Shown: one piece after another, positions 47,179 through 54,530 of the stretch
Numbering within the stretch: the first letter of the stretch is position 1
Layout: the number at the start of each line of letters is the position of its first letter
Source: Marinilabilia salmonicolor JCM 21150
Lineage (GTDB): Bacteria; Bacteroidota; Bacteroidia; Bacteroidales; Marinilabiliaceae
Assembly: GCF_000259075.1 (NCBI RefSeq)
Contig: NZ_AJKI01000012.1
Span: 1 to 64,000 of the forward strand
Length of the DNA: 64,000 bases
Reading direction: 5' to 3'
The notes under the pieces: generated by a model
Told to the model about the DNA's origin: nothing
The model's input: only the letters and a program-made list of their open reading frames with translations
Databases searched by the model: none
Position numbers and translations under genes: made by a program

Positions 47179-47846
47179 AAAGACCAATGATCAATGTTCA
47201 ATGAACAATAATCAATTATCAATGACCTTTTAATCCGTGGACACAACCCAGTTGCGAAACAACATCCGCACGCAGGGCATAGGTCAATGACCAATTATCA
47301 ATAATCAATGACCAATCATCTGTATTCATCTGTGCCATCTGCGGACAACCCAAAGTTGCGCAAGCAACAAGCCGCACGCAGTGCATAAATTCGTTTAATT
47401 CGTTAAATTCGTGGACAAAAAAAAGTTGCGAAGCAACAGCCGCCTGCAAGGCATAAGTCAATGATCAATTACCAATGATCAATGATCAATAAATCTGTGT
47501 TCATCTGCGGACAAAAGAATCATTCAGCCCAAACAGATCTGTCATTCTGAGCCTGCGAAGAATCTCAAAAAAACCAGAAAGTAGTTTTTAATAAATTACC
47601 AATAACCATTAATCTGCGTCCATCTGCGACATCTGCGGACAACCCAAAGTTGCGCAAGCAACCAAGCCGCACGCAGTGCACAATTCGTGAAATTCGATGA
47701 ATTCGTGAACAAAAAAAGGTTGCGAAGCAACAGCCGCCCGCAGGGCATAAATCAATGATCAGTTATCAATAACCAATTACTAATAAAATCTGTGCCATCA
47801 GTGGACAAAAAAACCGTTGCGCAAGCAACCCACTCACATATAACCA
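47179..47846. repeat. Long repeat spacer before wzm
   Basis: The stretch is built from GTTGCGAAGCAAC-type palindromes (near 47250, 47355, 47425, 47647, 47718 and 47815) and ATCTGCGGACAACCC, ATTCGTGAAATTCG and AATGATCAATTACC words, with the TCATTCTGAGCCTGCGAAGA phrase near 47540. No gene and no clear promoter for wzm was seen. Confidence 0.65.
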
Positions 47847-48695
47847 ATGACTGAAAATTACGACCTCATCATCCGCCCCAAGCGGCATGCATTCGACATC
47901 AATTTCAAAGAAATATGGCAGTACCGCGACCTGCTCTATATGTTCGTCAAGCGGGATGTCATCACCATTTACAAGCAAACCGTCCTGGGTCCCATCTGGT
48001 TTGTGGTGCAGCCTATCCTCACCACCGCCATATATATCCTGGTGTTCGGCAATATCGCCAAGATCAGTACCGATGGCGTTCCCGGCACCCTCTTCTACCT
48101 GGCCGGTGTGGTTCTCTGGAACTACTTTGCCGAAAGCTTCAACACCACCTCCAAAACATTTAAGGAGAATGCCGACATCTTTGGAAAAGTCTATTTCCCG
48201 CGGCTCATCATGCCCTTTGCCAAAGTCACATCGGGACTCATAAAATTCGGGATACAGTTTGTCTTTTTCCTGGCTGTGTATGCTTATTATCTGATATCGG
48301 GCGAAGCCAGCGTACAACCCAACATGCACATCCTGTTGTTACCCCTGCTGGTACTCCTCATGGCCATGTTTGGTCTGGGTGCAGGCCTCATATTCACCAG
48401 TCTCACCACCAAGTACCGCGACCTCACCTTCCTGTTACAGTTTGGGGTACAACTGCTGATGTATGCCACCCCGGTGATCTATCCGCTCAGCACCATCCCC
48501 GATGGCAAACTAAAAATGCTTATCCTGGCCAACCCCATCACCCCGCTCATGGAAACATTCAAATATGCCTTCCTGGGTGCCGGCCACTTCAGCTGGATGA
48601 GTCTTGGGTACAGCATCGCCTTTGCAACCATATTGCTGACGGCAGGTATCGTGGTGTTTCATAAAACGGAGAGAAACTTTATCGATACAGTGTAA
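47847..48695 (+). CDS. wzm: Polysaccharide ABC transporter permease (Wzm-like)
   Basis: The 282-aa ABC-2 type permease has about six hydrophobic segments and the family's features: the amphipathic start FKEIWQYRDLLYMFVKRDV and YKQTVLGPIWFVVQPILTT. It forms the channel that exports undecaprenyl-linked O-antigen or capsule with the Wzt ATPase. Normally wzt follows directly; here 3.2 kb of repeats, toxin-antitoxin modules and broken wzt copies separate it from the intact wzt at 51868. Its G/C-rich codon use matches the 5' half of wzt, not the downstream biosynthesis genes. Confidence 0.92.
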   Translation: MTENYDLIIRPKRHAFDINFKEIWQYRDLLYMFVKRDVITIYKQTVLGPIWFVVQPILTTAIYILVFGNIAKISTDGVPGTLFYLAGVVLWNYFAESFNTTSKTFKENADIFGKVYFPRLIMPFAKVTSGLIKFGIQFVFFLAVYAYYLISGEASVQPNMHILLLPLLVLLMAMFGLGAGLIFTSLTTKYRDLTFLLQFGVQLLMYATPVIYPLSTIPDGKLKMLILANPITPLMETFKYAFLGAGHFSWMSLGYSIAFATILLTAGIVVFHKTERNFIDTV

Positions 48696-48711
48696 TCCGC
48701 AAAAATTTATT

Positions 48712-48996
48712 ATCGCTTCGCGATTTTTTGTTATCCGCAGATGACGCAGATGAACGCAGATATTAAAAACAAAACCCAGGCTCATATTAGTTAGTAGCGA
48801 AAGTCCAAGACAGACTGGAGCATATATATGCGTAGCAACAACAATCTGCGTTTATCTGCGGATAAAACCAATGTTGCGCAAGCAACAATCATCTGTGCCT
48901 ATCTGCGTCATCTGCGGATAAATCACGTTGCGAAGCAACCGCCTGAAGGGCCAATAAAAAATTAGTAAAAAAATGAGCAATACAGTAATTAAAATA
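48712..48996 (+). repeat. Direct repeat 1 (spacer plus wzt 5' end)
   Basis: About 285 bp, from ATCGCTTCGCGATT through AAACAAAACCCAGGCT and GTTGCGCAAGCAACAATCAT to the first eight codons of a wzt copy, is repeated almost exactly at 49625-49923. The two copies flank a complete antitoxin-VapC module. Confidence 0.8.
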
Positions 48997-49011
48997 AATC
49001 CACCATCATGA
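48973..49011 (+). pseudogene. wzt 5'-end fragment B
   Basis: Eight wzt codons (MSNTVIKI) are followed by four others (NPPS) and a stop. The stop codon overlaps the ATG of the antitoxin gene at 49008, so the fragment now acts as the upstream frame of a translationally coupled toxin-antitoxin module. Confidence 0.7.
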
Positions 49012-49184
49012 TTACAAAAATCAGTAAAAAAGACTCAAAAGAAGAGATCAAAAAACATCTCGAAAAGATAGAAAGACATAAATCCCGTGATAAAGGTTTT
49101 GATGCTTACAAATTTTGTGGGGCTGTAAAATTTAAAGAAGATGGCTTGAGCCTTCAAAAAAAGATGAGAGATGAATGGGAATAA
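49008..49184 (+). CDS. Small antitoxin of a VapC module
   Basis: The 58-aa protein (MITKISKKDSKEEIKKHLEK) is highly charged and helical. Its 14-nt overlap with the PIN gene downstream marks it as the likely antitoxin. I recognise no DNA-binding fold. Its ATG overlaps the stop codon of the wzt fragment B frame. Confidence 0.7.
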   Translation: MITKISKKDSKEEIKKHLEKIERHKSRDKGFDAYKFCGAVKFKEDGLSLQKKMRDEWE

Positions 49185-49539
49185 AATATTTATAGATACA
49201 AATACAGCTATTTATTTGTTAAATGGTGACACGACGCTTGCAGAAGTTCTAAATGGTAAAAGAATTTTTATCTCCTTCATCTCCCAACTCGAATTGTTAG
49301 GATATAAAATGATTTCTGACGATGAAGTTGAGACCATAAAGCTTATGCTGGATAGTTTTGCAATTATTGATATAAATGATAAAATAAAATCCCTGGTAAT
49401 AACCCTCAGGAGAAAGTATTCCATCAAATTACCAGATTGTATAATAGCTGCGACAGCTATTTATTACGATTCCCCGCTTATTACCTCAGATAAAGGTTTT
49501 AAAAAAATCGAAGAATTAGATCTGATTCTTTACGAGTAG
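49171..49539 (+). CDS. vapC: PIN-domain toxin VapC
   Basis: The 122-aa protein has all four PIN acidic positions: Asp in IFIDTNTAIYLL, Glu in ISQLELLGY, Asp in IKLPDCIIAATA and Asp in LITSDKGFKKI. This is the classical VapC layout and length. It would act as an RNase restrained by the 58-aa partner. The module is flanked by a 285-300 bp direct repeat, so it is an inserted unit between wzm and wzt. Confidence 0.9.
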   Translation: MNGNKIFIDTNTAIYLLNGDTTLAEVLNGKRIFISFISQLELLGYKMISDDEVETIKLMLDSFAIIDINDKIKSLVITLRRKYSIKLPDCIIAATAIYYDSPLITSDKGFKKIEELDLILYE

Positions 49540-49565
49540 CATAAGTCCACGAATAAAAATATTTT

Positions 49566-49581
49566 AACGGCTTGCGCCGTT
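49566..49581. terminator. AACGGC-TTGC-GCCGTT hairpin after vapC
   Basis: A 6-bp stem with a T-rich flank (TTTTG) lies 27 nt after the vapC stop. It is the same motif as at 45221 and 51601. Confidence 0.55.
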
Positions 49582-49624
49582 TTGTTTTGGGTCCACGAAT
49601 TTAACGAATGAACGCGAATTTTAA

Positions 49625-49923
49625 ATCGCTTCGCGATTAGGCTACCGTCCGCAGATGACGCAGATGGACGCAGATATTAAAAACAAAACCCAGGCTTATA
49701 TTAGTTAGTAGCGAAAGTACAAGACAAACAGGAGCATACATGGATAAACAAAATTGCGTAGCAACAACAATCTGCGTTTATCTGCGGATAAAACCAATGT
49801 TGCGCAAGCAACAATCATCTGTGTCTATCTGCGTCATCTGCGGATAAATCACGTTGCGAAGCAACCGCCCGAAGGGCCAATAATACATTAGTGGAAAACA
49901 TGAGCAATACAGTAATCAAAATA
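49625..49923 (+). repeat. Direct repeat 2 (spacer plus wzt 5' end)
   Basis: This is the second copy of the repeat at 48712-48996. It runs from ATCGCTTCGCGATTAGG to the first eight codons of wzt copy C and differs by scattered substitutions and small indels. Confidence 0.8.
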
Positions 49924-50142
49924 GAAAATCTTTCGAAGATTTACCGCCTAGGCGAAATAGGCACCGGCACATTAAGCCACGACCTTAACCGCTGGTGGGC
50001 CATAAACAACCGCGGCAAAGACGACCCCTACGCCCTCGTAGGCGGCGTTAACGACCGCACCGCCAGGGCCACCAAAGGCGAGCACATAGCGGCCCTCAAA
50101 GACATCAACCTGGAAGTAAAACAGGGGGAAGTACTCGGATGA
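49900..50142 (+). pseudogene. Truncated wzt (copy C), Walker A deleted
   Basis: The first 80 codons encode the same protein as the intact wzt (LSKIYRLGEIGTGTLSHDLN and onward), with mostly synonymous differences. At GEVLG, 38 nt that encode the Walker A loop in the intact gene are replaced by one base, which shifts the frame to an immediate TGA. About 14 nt of further homology (GAAAGTCCTCAGCC) remain after the stop. It cannot bind ATP. The divergence from the intact gene suggests an older resident allele, not a recent duplication. Confidence 0.85.
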
Positions 50143-50235
50143 AAGTCCTCAGCCACGAAATATGGATTAATAAAAGTATGATTTTACATTGATAACATGA
50201 TACACATAATCTTGAAAATGGCTTAAAAAAATGCC

Positions 50236-50243
50236 TATATTTA
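50236..50243 (+). promoter_or_regulatory. Candidate promoter of the zeta-like module (TATATTTA)
   Basis: TATATTTA differs from TAnnTTTG at its last base. CTTG lies at 50211-50214, about 21 bp upstream, as a -33 box. The predicted start is near 50250, about 25 nt before the ATG at 50275. Confidence 0.5.
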
Positions 50244-50274
50244 CAACACAAAACCAAAATTAAATCCCGTTGTG

Positions 50275-50496
50275 ATGCACAAACATTTAACGTCAATAAA
50301 TGAAATGAAAATAATTCCGATAGTGGCAAGAAAAGCAACATCAGAAAGCTTTAAAAATGCAATAAAGGAAAAATTATCAGTCATCTTCAAAGAAGGTAGA
50401 AACATTGTTGAAATGCGCCCTAATGGTGAAAAAATTGTTAAGCATCGATTAAATTACACGCATCGTAATCTCGAAAAAAAATTTAAGTTATTGTAA
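50275..50496 (+). CDS. Putative antitoxin partner of the zeta-like toxin
   Basis: The 73-aa basic protein (MHKHLTSINEMKIIPIVARK) lies 8 nt upstream of the zeta-toxin-like gene. I do not recognise its family. Size, position and a promoter upstream make it a likely antitoxin or regulator. A GTG one codon earlier is an alternative start. Confidence 0.7.
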   Translation: MHKHLTSINEMKIIPIVARKATSESFKNAIKEKLSVIFKEGRNIVEMRPNGEKIVKHRLNYTHRNLEKKFKLL

Positions 50497-50504
50497 TATA
50501 ACCC

Positions 50505-51239
50505 ATGGCCCAAAAACGTCTCAGGCTTTTCGCGGGCCCTAATGGGTCTGGTAAAACAACCATTATTAATAAAATTCCTGATAACATCAATCTCGGTTTC
50601 TTAATTAATGCCGATGATATTGAAGCAGAATTACGAAAAAATGGTTATTTCAACCTAAAAAATCATCAACTAAAACTTACCACCTCCGAATTACAAAATT
50701 TTATTTCAAATGAAGGTGCATCATCTGTAAAACTACCTGTCAACAGATTTATTGACCAATTTTACATCTCTAATCAAAAAGTATTTATTCCTAAAAAATT
50801 ATTGAACTCTTACATTGCTGCTGACATTGCTGCTTTATTAAGAATTCAACATGCTAAAGCTGGTCATTCTTTCACTTTTGAAACAGTTTTAAGTCACCCT
50901 TCAAAAATTGATTTTATTACAACGGCCAAACAAAACGGATACCGTATTTATTTGTATTACATCGCTACTGAATCGGCTGATATAAATGTTAATCGTGTCA
51001 ATATAAGAGTTACCCAAAAAGGACATTCGGTACCCGAAGCAACAATCCGGGCAAGATACAAGCGTTCTTTGGCACTTTTATATAAAACTATCAAAGTTTC
51101 AGACAGAGCTTTCCTTTTCGATAATTCAGGCAAAGAAAGTTTCTTCTTTGCTGAAATAACGGATGGCTCGGATGTGGAAATAAAATGCGACGATGAAAAT
51201 ATTCCAGAATGGTTCTTTTCTTATGTATTGAACAGATGA
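50505..51239 (+). CDS. Zeta toxin-like P-loop kinase
   Basis: The 244-aa protein has Walker A GPNGSGKT at residues 11-18, then LINADDIEAEL, and FTFETVLSHPSKIDFITTAK with the following RIYLYYIATES. This order is that of the zeta-toxin/AAA_33-type kinases, some of which phosphorylate UDP-N-acetylglucosamine and block cell-wall synthesis. An activity on nucleotide sugars would be notable inside a glycan locus, but it is only inferred here. It is more A/T-rich than wzm. Confidence 0.85.
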   Translation: MAQKRLRLFAGPNGSGKTTIINKIPDNINLGFLINADDIEAELRKNGYFNLKNHQLKLTTSELQNFISNEGASSVKLPVNRFIDQFYISNQKVFIPKKLLNSYIAADIAALLRIQHAKAGHSFTFETVLSHPSKIDFITTAKQNGYRIYLYYIATESADINVNRVNIRVTQKGHSVPEATIRARYKRSLALLYKTIKVSDRAFLFDNSGKESFFFAEITDGSDVEIKCDDENIPEWFFSYVLNR

Positions 51240-51278
51240 TTCAAGCAGCTTTTTGTTCACGCTTTTTTCTATCTCCAC

Positions 51279-51376
51279 CGAAACTTCTCTATTTTTGCAC
51301 CGTAGTAAAAAACGATCTTTCTCCGGTGGGCTTACTGTGACTCACCGTGCCGTAGGCATGGAGGAAACGCAATGAC
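51279..51376 (+). promoter_or_regulatory. Promoter and structured leader, copy 2
   Basis: The block repeats 46212-46308: CCGAAACTTCTCTATTTTTG with TATTTTTG at 51291-51298, a GGTGGGC...GACTCACC hairpin, and GGAGGAAACGCAATGA. The frame after the ATG stops after three codons, and an antitoxin remnant starts 14 nt further on. Confidence 0.5.
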
Positions 51377-51385
51377 CAGTTAGCA

Positions 51386-51565
51386 ATGAGCAATGACCAG
51401 TTATCAATAAACCCAACATACAACAAATTAAAGACGCTTGCTGAAAAGTTTCCGGAGGACGAATTTCTCCAATGCCTTCTGGAAACCTATCGTCCATATC
51501 CCCCAACCGATCAATCGGACGATGATTTGCTCTACGCAGCTCTCAAAGAGAAATACAACCTTTAA
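51386..51565 (+). pseudogene. Remnant of an antitoxin-like gene
   Basis: A 59-codon frame starts with word-repeat sequence (MSNDQLSINP) and then becomes FPEDEFLQCLLETYRPYP and SDDDLLYAALKEKYNL. The last part matches the C-termini of the proteins at 55080-55391 and 55413-55928. The N-terminal domain and any PIN gene downstream are missing, so this is a leftover tail of the same antitoxin family. Confidence 0.7.
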
Positions 51566-51867
51566 TGAAGCTTAAAGGGAGTCCACAAATAAAATATTTA
51601 AACGGCTTACGCCGTTTTGTTTTGGGGTCCACGAATTTCACGAATTGTACGAATTTTGGGCCTTCGGCCTTTATGTTGCAAAGCAACATTATTTTAGAAC
51701 TGCTTGCAGTTCTTATAATTCGTGTAATTCGTATAATTCGTGGACCAAAAAACGTTGCGAAGCAACCGCCCGCACGCAGTGCATAATTCGCGTTAATTAA
51801 CGTCATTCGGTGACACAAAAAGTTGCGAAGCAACCCGCACCCAGTGCAAAAAACATTAGTGAAAAAA
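51566..51867. repeat. Repeat spacer before intact wzt
   Basis: It contains an AACGGCTTACGCCGTT hairpin (51601-51616), ATTCGTGTAATTCGTATAA words, and palindromes near 51673, 51751 and 51820. It is the last spacer of this type: none occurs in the 12 kb that follow. Confidence 0.65.
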
Positions 51868-53142
51868 ATGAGCAATACAGTTATCAAAATAGAAAACCTC
51901 TCCAAGATTTACCGCCTCGGTGAAATAGGCACCGGTACCCTCTCCCACGACCTAAACCGCTGGTGGGCCATGAACATACGTGGAAAAGACGACCCCTACG
52001 CCCTCGTAGGCGGCGTCAACGACCGCACCGCCAAGGCCACCAAAGGAGAGCACATCGCCGCTTTGAAAGACATCAACCTCGAAGTAAAACAAGGCGAAGT
52101 ACTCGGCATCATTGGCAAGAACGGAGCAGGCAAAAGCACCCTGCTGAAAGTCCTTAGCCGCGTTACCTCCCCCACCACCGGGAGCATCAGCGTGAAAGGC
52201 CGCCTGGCCTCACTCTTAGAGGTAGGCACCGGCTTTCACCCCGAGATGACGGGCCGCGAAAACATCTACATGAACGGCACCATCATGGGCATGCGCAAGT
52301 GGGAGATCTCCCGCAAGCTCGACGAGATCGTGGAATTTGCCGGCGTGGCCAAATACTTAGATACCCCCGTGAAGCGTTACTCCAGCGGTATGACGGTACG
52401 CCTGGGCTTTGCCGTGGCGGCCCACCTGGAACCGGAAATTCTCGTGGTTGATGAAGTACTGGCGGTAGGCGATGCGGAGTTCCAGAAAAAGGCCATCGGG
52501 AAAATGCAGGATGTGAGTACCAATGATGGGAGGACGGTGTTGTTTGTGAGTCATAATATGGCAAGTGTGAAAAAACTTTGTAACAGAGGGGTTTTAATAC
52601 AGAATGGAAACATTATTTATGGAGATACAGCTGACAAAACAGTAGATTTTTATCAGAGAGGAAACGCAGGTACTACACAAAACCAAGTTTTTATTGAGGA
52701 AAATGATCAGAATAATAAAGGGATACAACCCAAAGAAATAAAACTAACCCCGCTAATTGGAGAAAATATTGATGTAGAATCAGGAGTTAAAATTTTTATT
52801 AAGCTCAAAAACCACTTAGAGAATTCAAATATTACTTCAAGTATTAATATATTTACAACAGATGACATTCAACTTTTTGAAGCCCCATGTTTTATTTCAC
52901 AAAATAAAGATTCAAAAAAGGGAACTTATGAACTTTTGGCAACGATTCCGCCTTACTTTTTAAATGCTGATAAATATAGAATAAAATTAGTTGTTGCTGA
53001 AAATCAAAAGTACGTACTATATAAAAATGAGAACATCCTCACCTTTGAAATCGAAGATACTTCATTTAATAAAGGCCATAGTTTAAATAAAGTACCGGGA
53101 ATTTTAAGACCCAAAATTACCTGGGAGGTCATTCATTCATGA
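51868..53142 (+). CDS. wzt: Polysaccharide ABC transporter ATPase (Wzt-like), intact
   Basis: The 424-aa protein has Walker A GKNGAGKST at residues 83-91, signature YSSGMTVRLG from 171, Walker B ILVVDE at 191-196 and the switch histidine at 229. The C-terminal 160 residues form a separate domain of the Wzt-C type, which in E. coli O8/O9a-type systems recognises the modified end of the glycan. Start 51868 matches three other copies of the same 5' end. Codon use changes abruptly just after residue 229, from G/C-rich to A/T-rich. It overlaps the next gene by 4 nt. Confidence 0.93.
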   Translation: MSNTVIKIENLSKIYRLGEIGTGTLSHDLNRWWAMNIRGKDDPYALVGGVNDRTAKATKGEHIAALKDINLEVKQGEVLGIIGKNGAGKSTLLKVLSRVTSPTTGSISVKGRLASLLEVGTGFHPEMTGRENIYMNGTIMGMRKWEISRKLDEIVEFAGVAKYLDTPVKRYSSGMTVRLGFAVAAHLEPEILVVDEVLAVGDAEFQKKAIGKMQDVSTNDGRTVLFVSHNMASVKKLCNRGVLIQNGNIIYGDTADKTVDFYQRGNAGTTQNQVFIEENDQNNKGIQPKEIKLTPLIGENIDVESGVKIFIKLKNHLENSNITSSINIFTTDDIQLFEAPCFISQNKDSKKGTYELLATIPPYFLNADKYRIKLVVAENQKYVLYKNENILTFEIEDTSFNKGHSLNKVPGILRPKITWEVIHS

Positions 53143-53732
53143 AATACTTGAAACAATTTATACTAAATTTTTGGGTGCATAATTTGCAGCAAATAAGAAT
53201 TGCTGTATTTAAAAAACTTTCCACAAACCAAATAAATGGGAAACCCAATATTATTCAACCTGCTCTTTTTTTAGGCCAGGGACAAATCAATTTTTCTAAG
53301 AATGTTCAAATTGGTTATTATCCCTCTCCATTTTTCTATTCAACCAACGCCCATTTTGAAGCAAGGACAAAAAATTCAAGGATAACCATAGGGGAAAAAG
53401 TTTATTTCAACAACAATTTTGTCGCTATTGCTGAAAAAGAAATAACACTTGGGAACAATATATTGATAGGGACTAATGTAGAAATTTATGATTCGGATTT
53501 TCATAATATTGATCCAGCTTTGCGCTTTGGTGGGCATGAATACGAAAAAGCAGAAGTGAAAATTCAAGATAATGTATGGATTGGTTCGAATGTTAAAATA
53601 TTAAAAGGAGTAACCATAGGAGAAAACAGCGTTATTGCTAGTGGGGCAATTGTCACGAAAAGTATACCAGAAAATGTCCTTGCGGGTGGTATTCCGGCAA
53701 AAATTCTAAAAAAAATTGGGAATGAATCCTAA
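53139..53732 (+). CDS. Hexapeptide-repeat acetyltransferase
   Basis: The 197-aa protein has left-handed beta-helix repeats from about residue 85 (ITIGEKVYFNNNFVAIAEKE) to 185, including the catalytic-type histidine in YDSDFHNIDP. It ends GGIPAKILKKI. It probably acetylates a sugar of the exported polysaccharide. The ATGA overlap with wzt links it to the export ATPase. The acceptor is unknown. Confidence 0.85.
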   Translation: MKYLKQFILNFWVHNLQQIRIAVFKKLSTNQINGKPNIIQPALFLGQGQINFSKNVQIGYYPSPFFYSTNAHFEARTKNSRITIGEKVYFNNNFVAIAEKEITLGNNILIGTNVEIYDSDFHNIDPALRFGGHEYEKAEVKIQDNVWIGSNVKILKGVTIGENSVIASGAIVTKSIPENVLAGGIPAKILKKIGNES

Positions 53733-54117
53733 GCTCATCAACCTCCCCAAAATCCTCGACAAAAGAGGAAACCTCAGCATCATTGAGGAAAAACAACATA
53801 TACCTTTTGGTATACAACGGGTGTATTGGATATATGATGTGCCAGGAGGGGAATACAGAGGGGGCCATGCATTTAAAGAAAACCACGAATTAATAGTAGC
53901 ACTTTCCGGCAGTTTTGATGTAGTGCTTCACGATGGGAAAGAAGAGAAGAAATATAGTTTAAACAGATCATATTATGGGCTATATGTCCCTAAAATGATA
54001 TGGAGAAGTATTGAAAATTTTTCTACTAATGCCCTGGCACTAATCCTGGCCAGCACAGATTTTTCTAAAGAAGACTATATAAGAGATTTTTCATCTTTCC
54101 AAACTTTAATAAAGTGA
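53722..54117 (+). CDS. FdtA/QdtA-like dTDP-4-oxo-6-deoxyglucose 3,4-ketoisomerase, paralogue 1
   Basis: The 131-aa cupin has the WxcM-C/FdtA pattern: RGNLSIIEEKQHIPFGIQRV, YWIYDVPGGEYRGGHAFKE and SRSYYGLYVP-type residues. The second paralogue reads RGAHAHKE at the place where this one has RGGHAFKE, so one of two histidines in the presumed active site is Phe here. It may be altered or have a non-isomerase role. The ATG at 53722 lies inside the previous gene (11-nt overlap). Confidence 0.82.
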   Translation: MNPKLINLPKILDKRGNLSIIEEKQHIPFGIQRVYWIYDVPGGEYRGGHAFKENHELIVALSGSFDVVLHDGKEEKKYSLNRSYYGLYVPKMIWRSIENFSTNALALILASTDFSKEDYIRDFSSFQTLIK

Positions 54118-54530
54118 AAAAACATCCCAAAATATATGACTGTGCTGTCATTGAAATGCCCACTGTAAAAAATCGAGCTGGAAATATTTCAATTTTTGAG
54201 AACCAACATGAAGTACCTTTTAAAACAAAAAGAGTCTTTTTCTTATATGATATTCCTGCCGGAGAGGATCGGGGTGCTCATGCACATAAAGAATGCCATC
54301 AATTTTTAATTGCTGCAAGCGGTAGTTTTGATGTGCTGTTAGACGACGGTACACATAAAAAAATTGTAAACCTTAATCGGCCTTATTATGGATTACATAT
54401 ACCTCCTGGCATATGGGCACATGAACTTAATTTTTCAGCAGGAGCCATTTGTCTTGTACTAACATCACATGGATATGATGAGGAGGATTATATCCGTAAT
54501 TATCAAACTTATCTAAACTTTATTAGATGA
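54114..54530 (+). CDS. fdtA: FdtA/QdtA-like dTDP-4-oxo-6-deoxyglucose 3,4-ketoisomerase, paralogue 2
   Basis: The 138-aa cupin starts at a GTG whose last bases overlap the previous stop. It keeps [20 protein letters not shown] with both histidines, and [20 protein letters not shown]. It would move the keto group of dTDP-4-oxo-6-deoxyglucose from C4 to C3, the first committed step to dTDP-Fuc3NAc (FdtA) or dTDP-Qui3NAc (QdtA). The stereochemistry cannot be told from sequence. The aminotransferase and acetyltransferase of the pathway follow. Confidence 0.85.
   Translation: MKKHPKIYDCAVIEMPTVKNRAGNISIFENQHEVPFKTKRVFFLYDIPAGEDRGAHAHKECHQFLIAASGSFDVLLDDGTHKKIVNLNRPYYGLHIPPGIWAHELNFSAGAICLVLTSHGYDEEDYIRNYQTYLNFIR

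Noticed and set aside
40600-47850. Possible CRISPR array
   Set aside because: The repeated units are irregular in length and spacing, the spaces between them are themselves repeats, and no cas gene is present.
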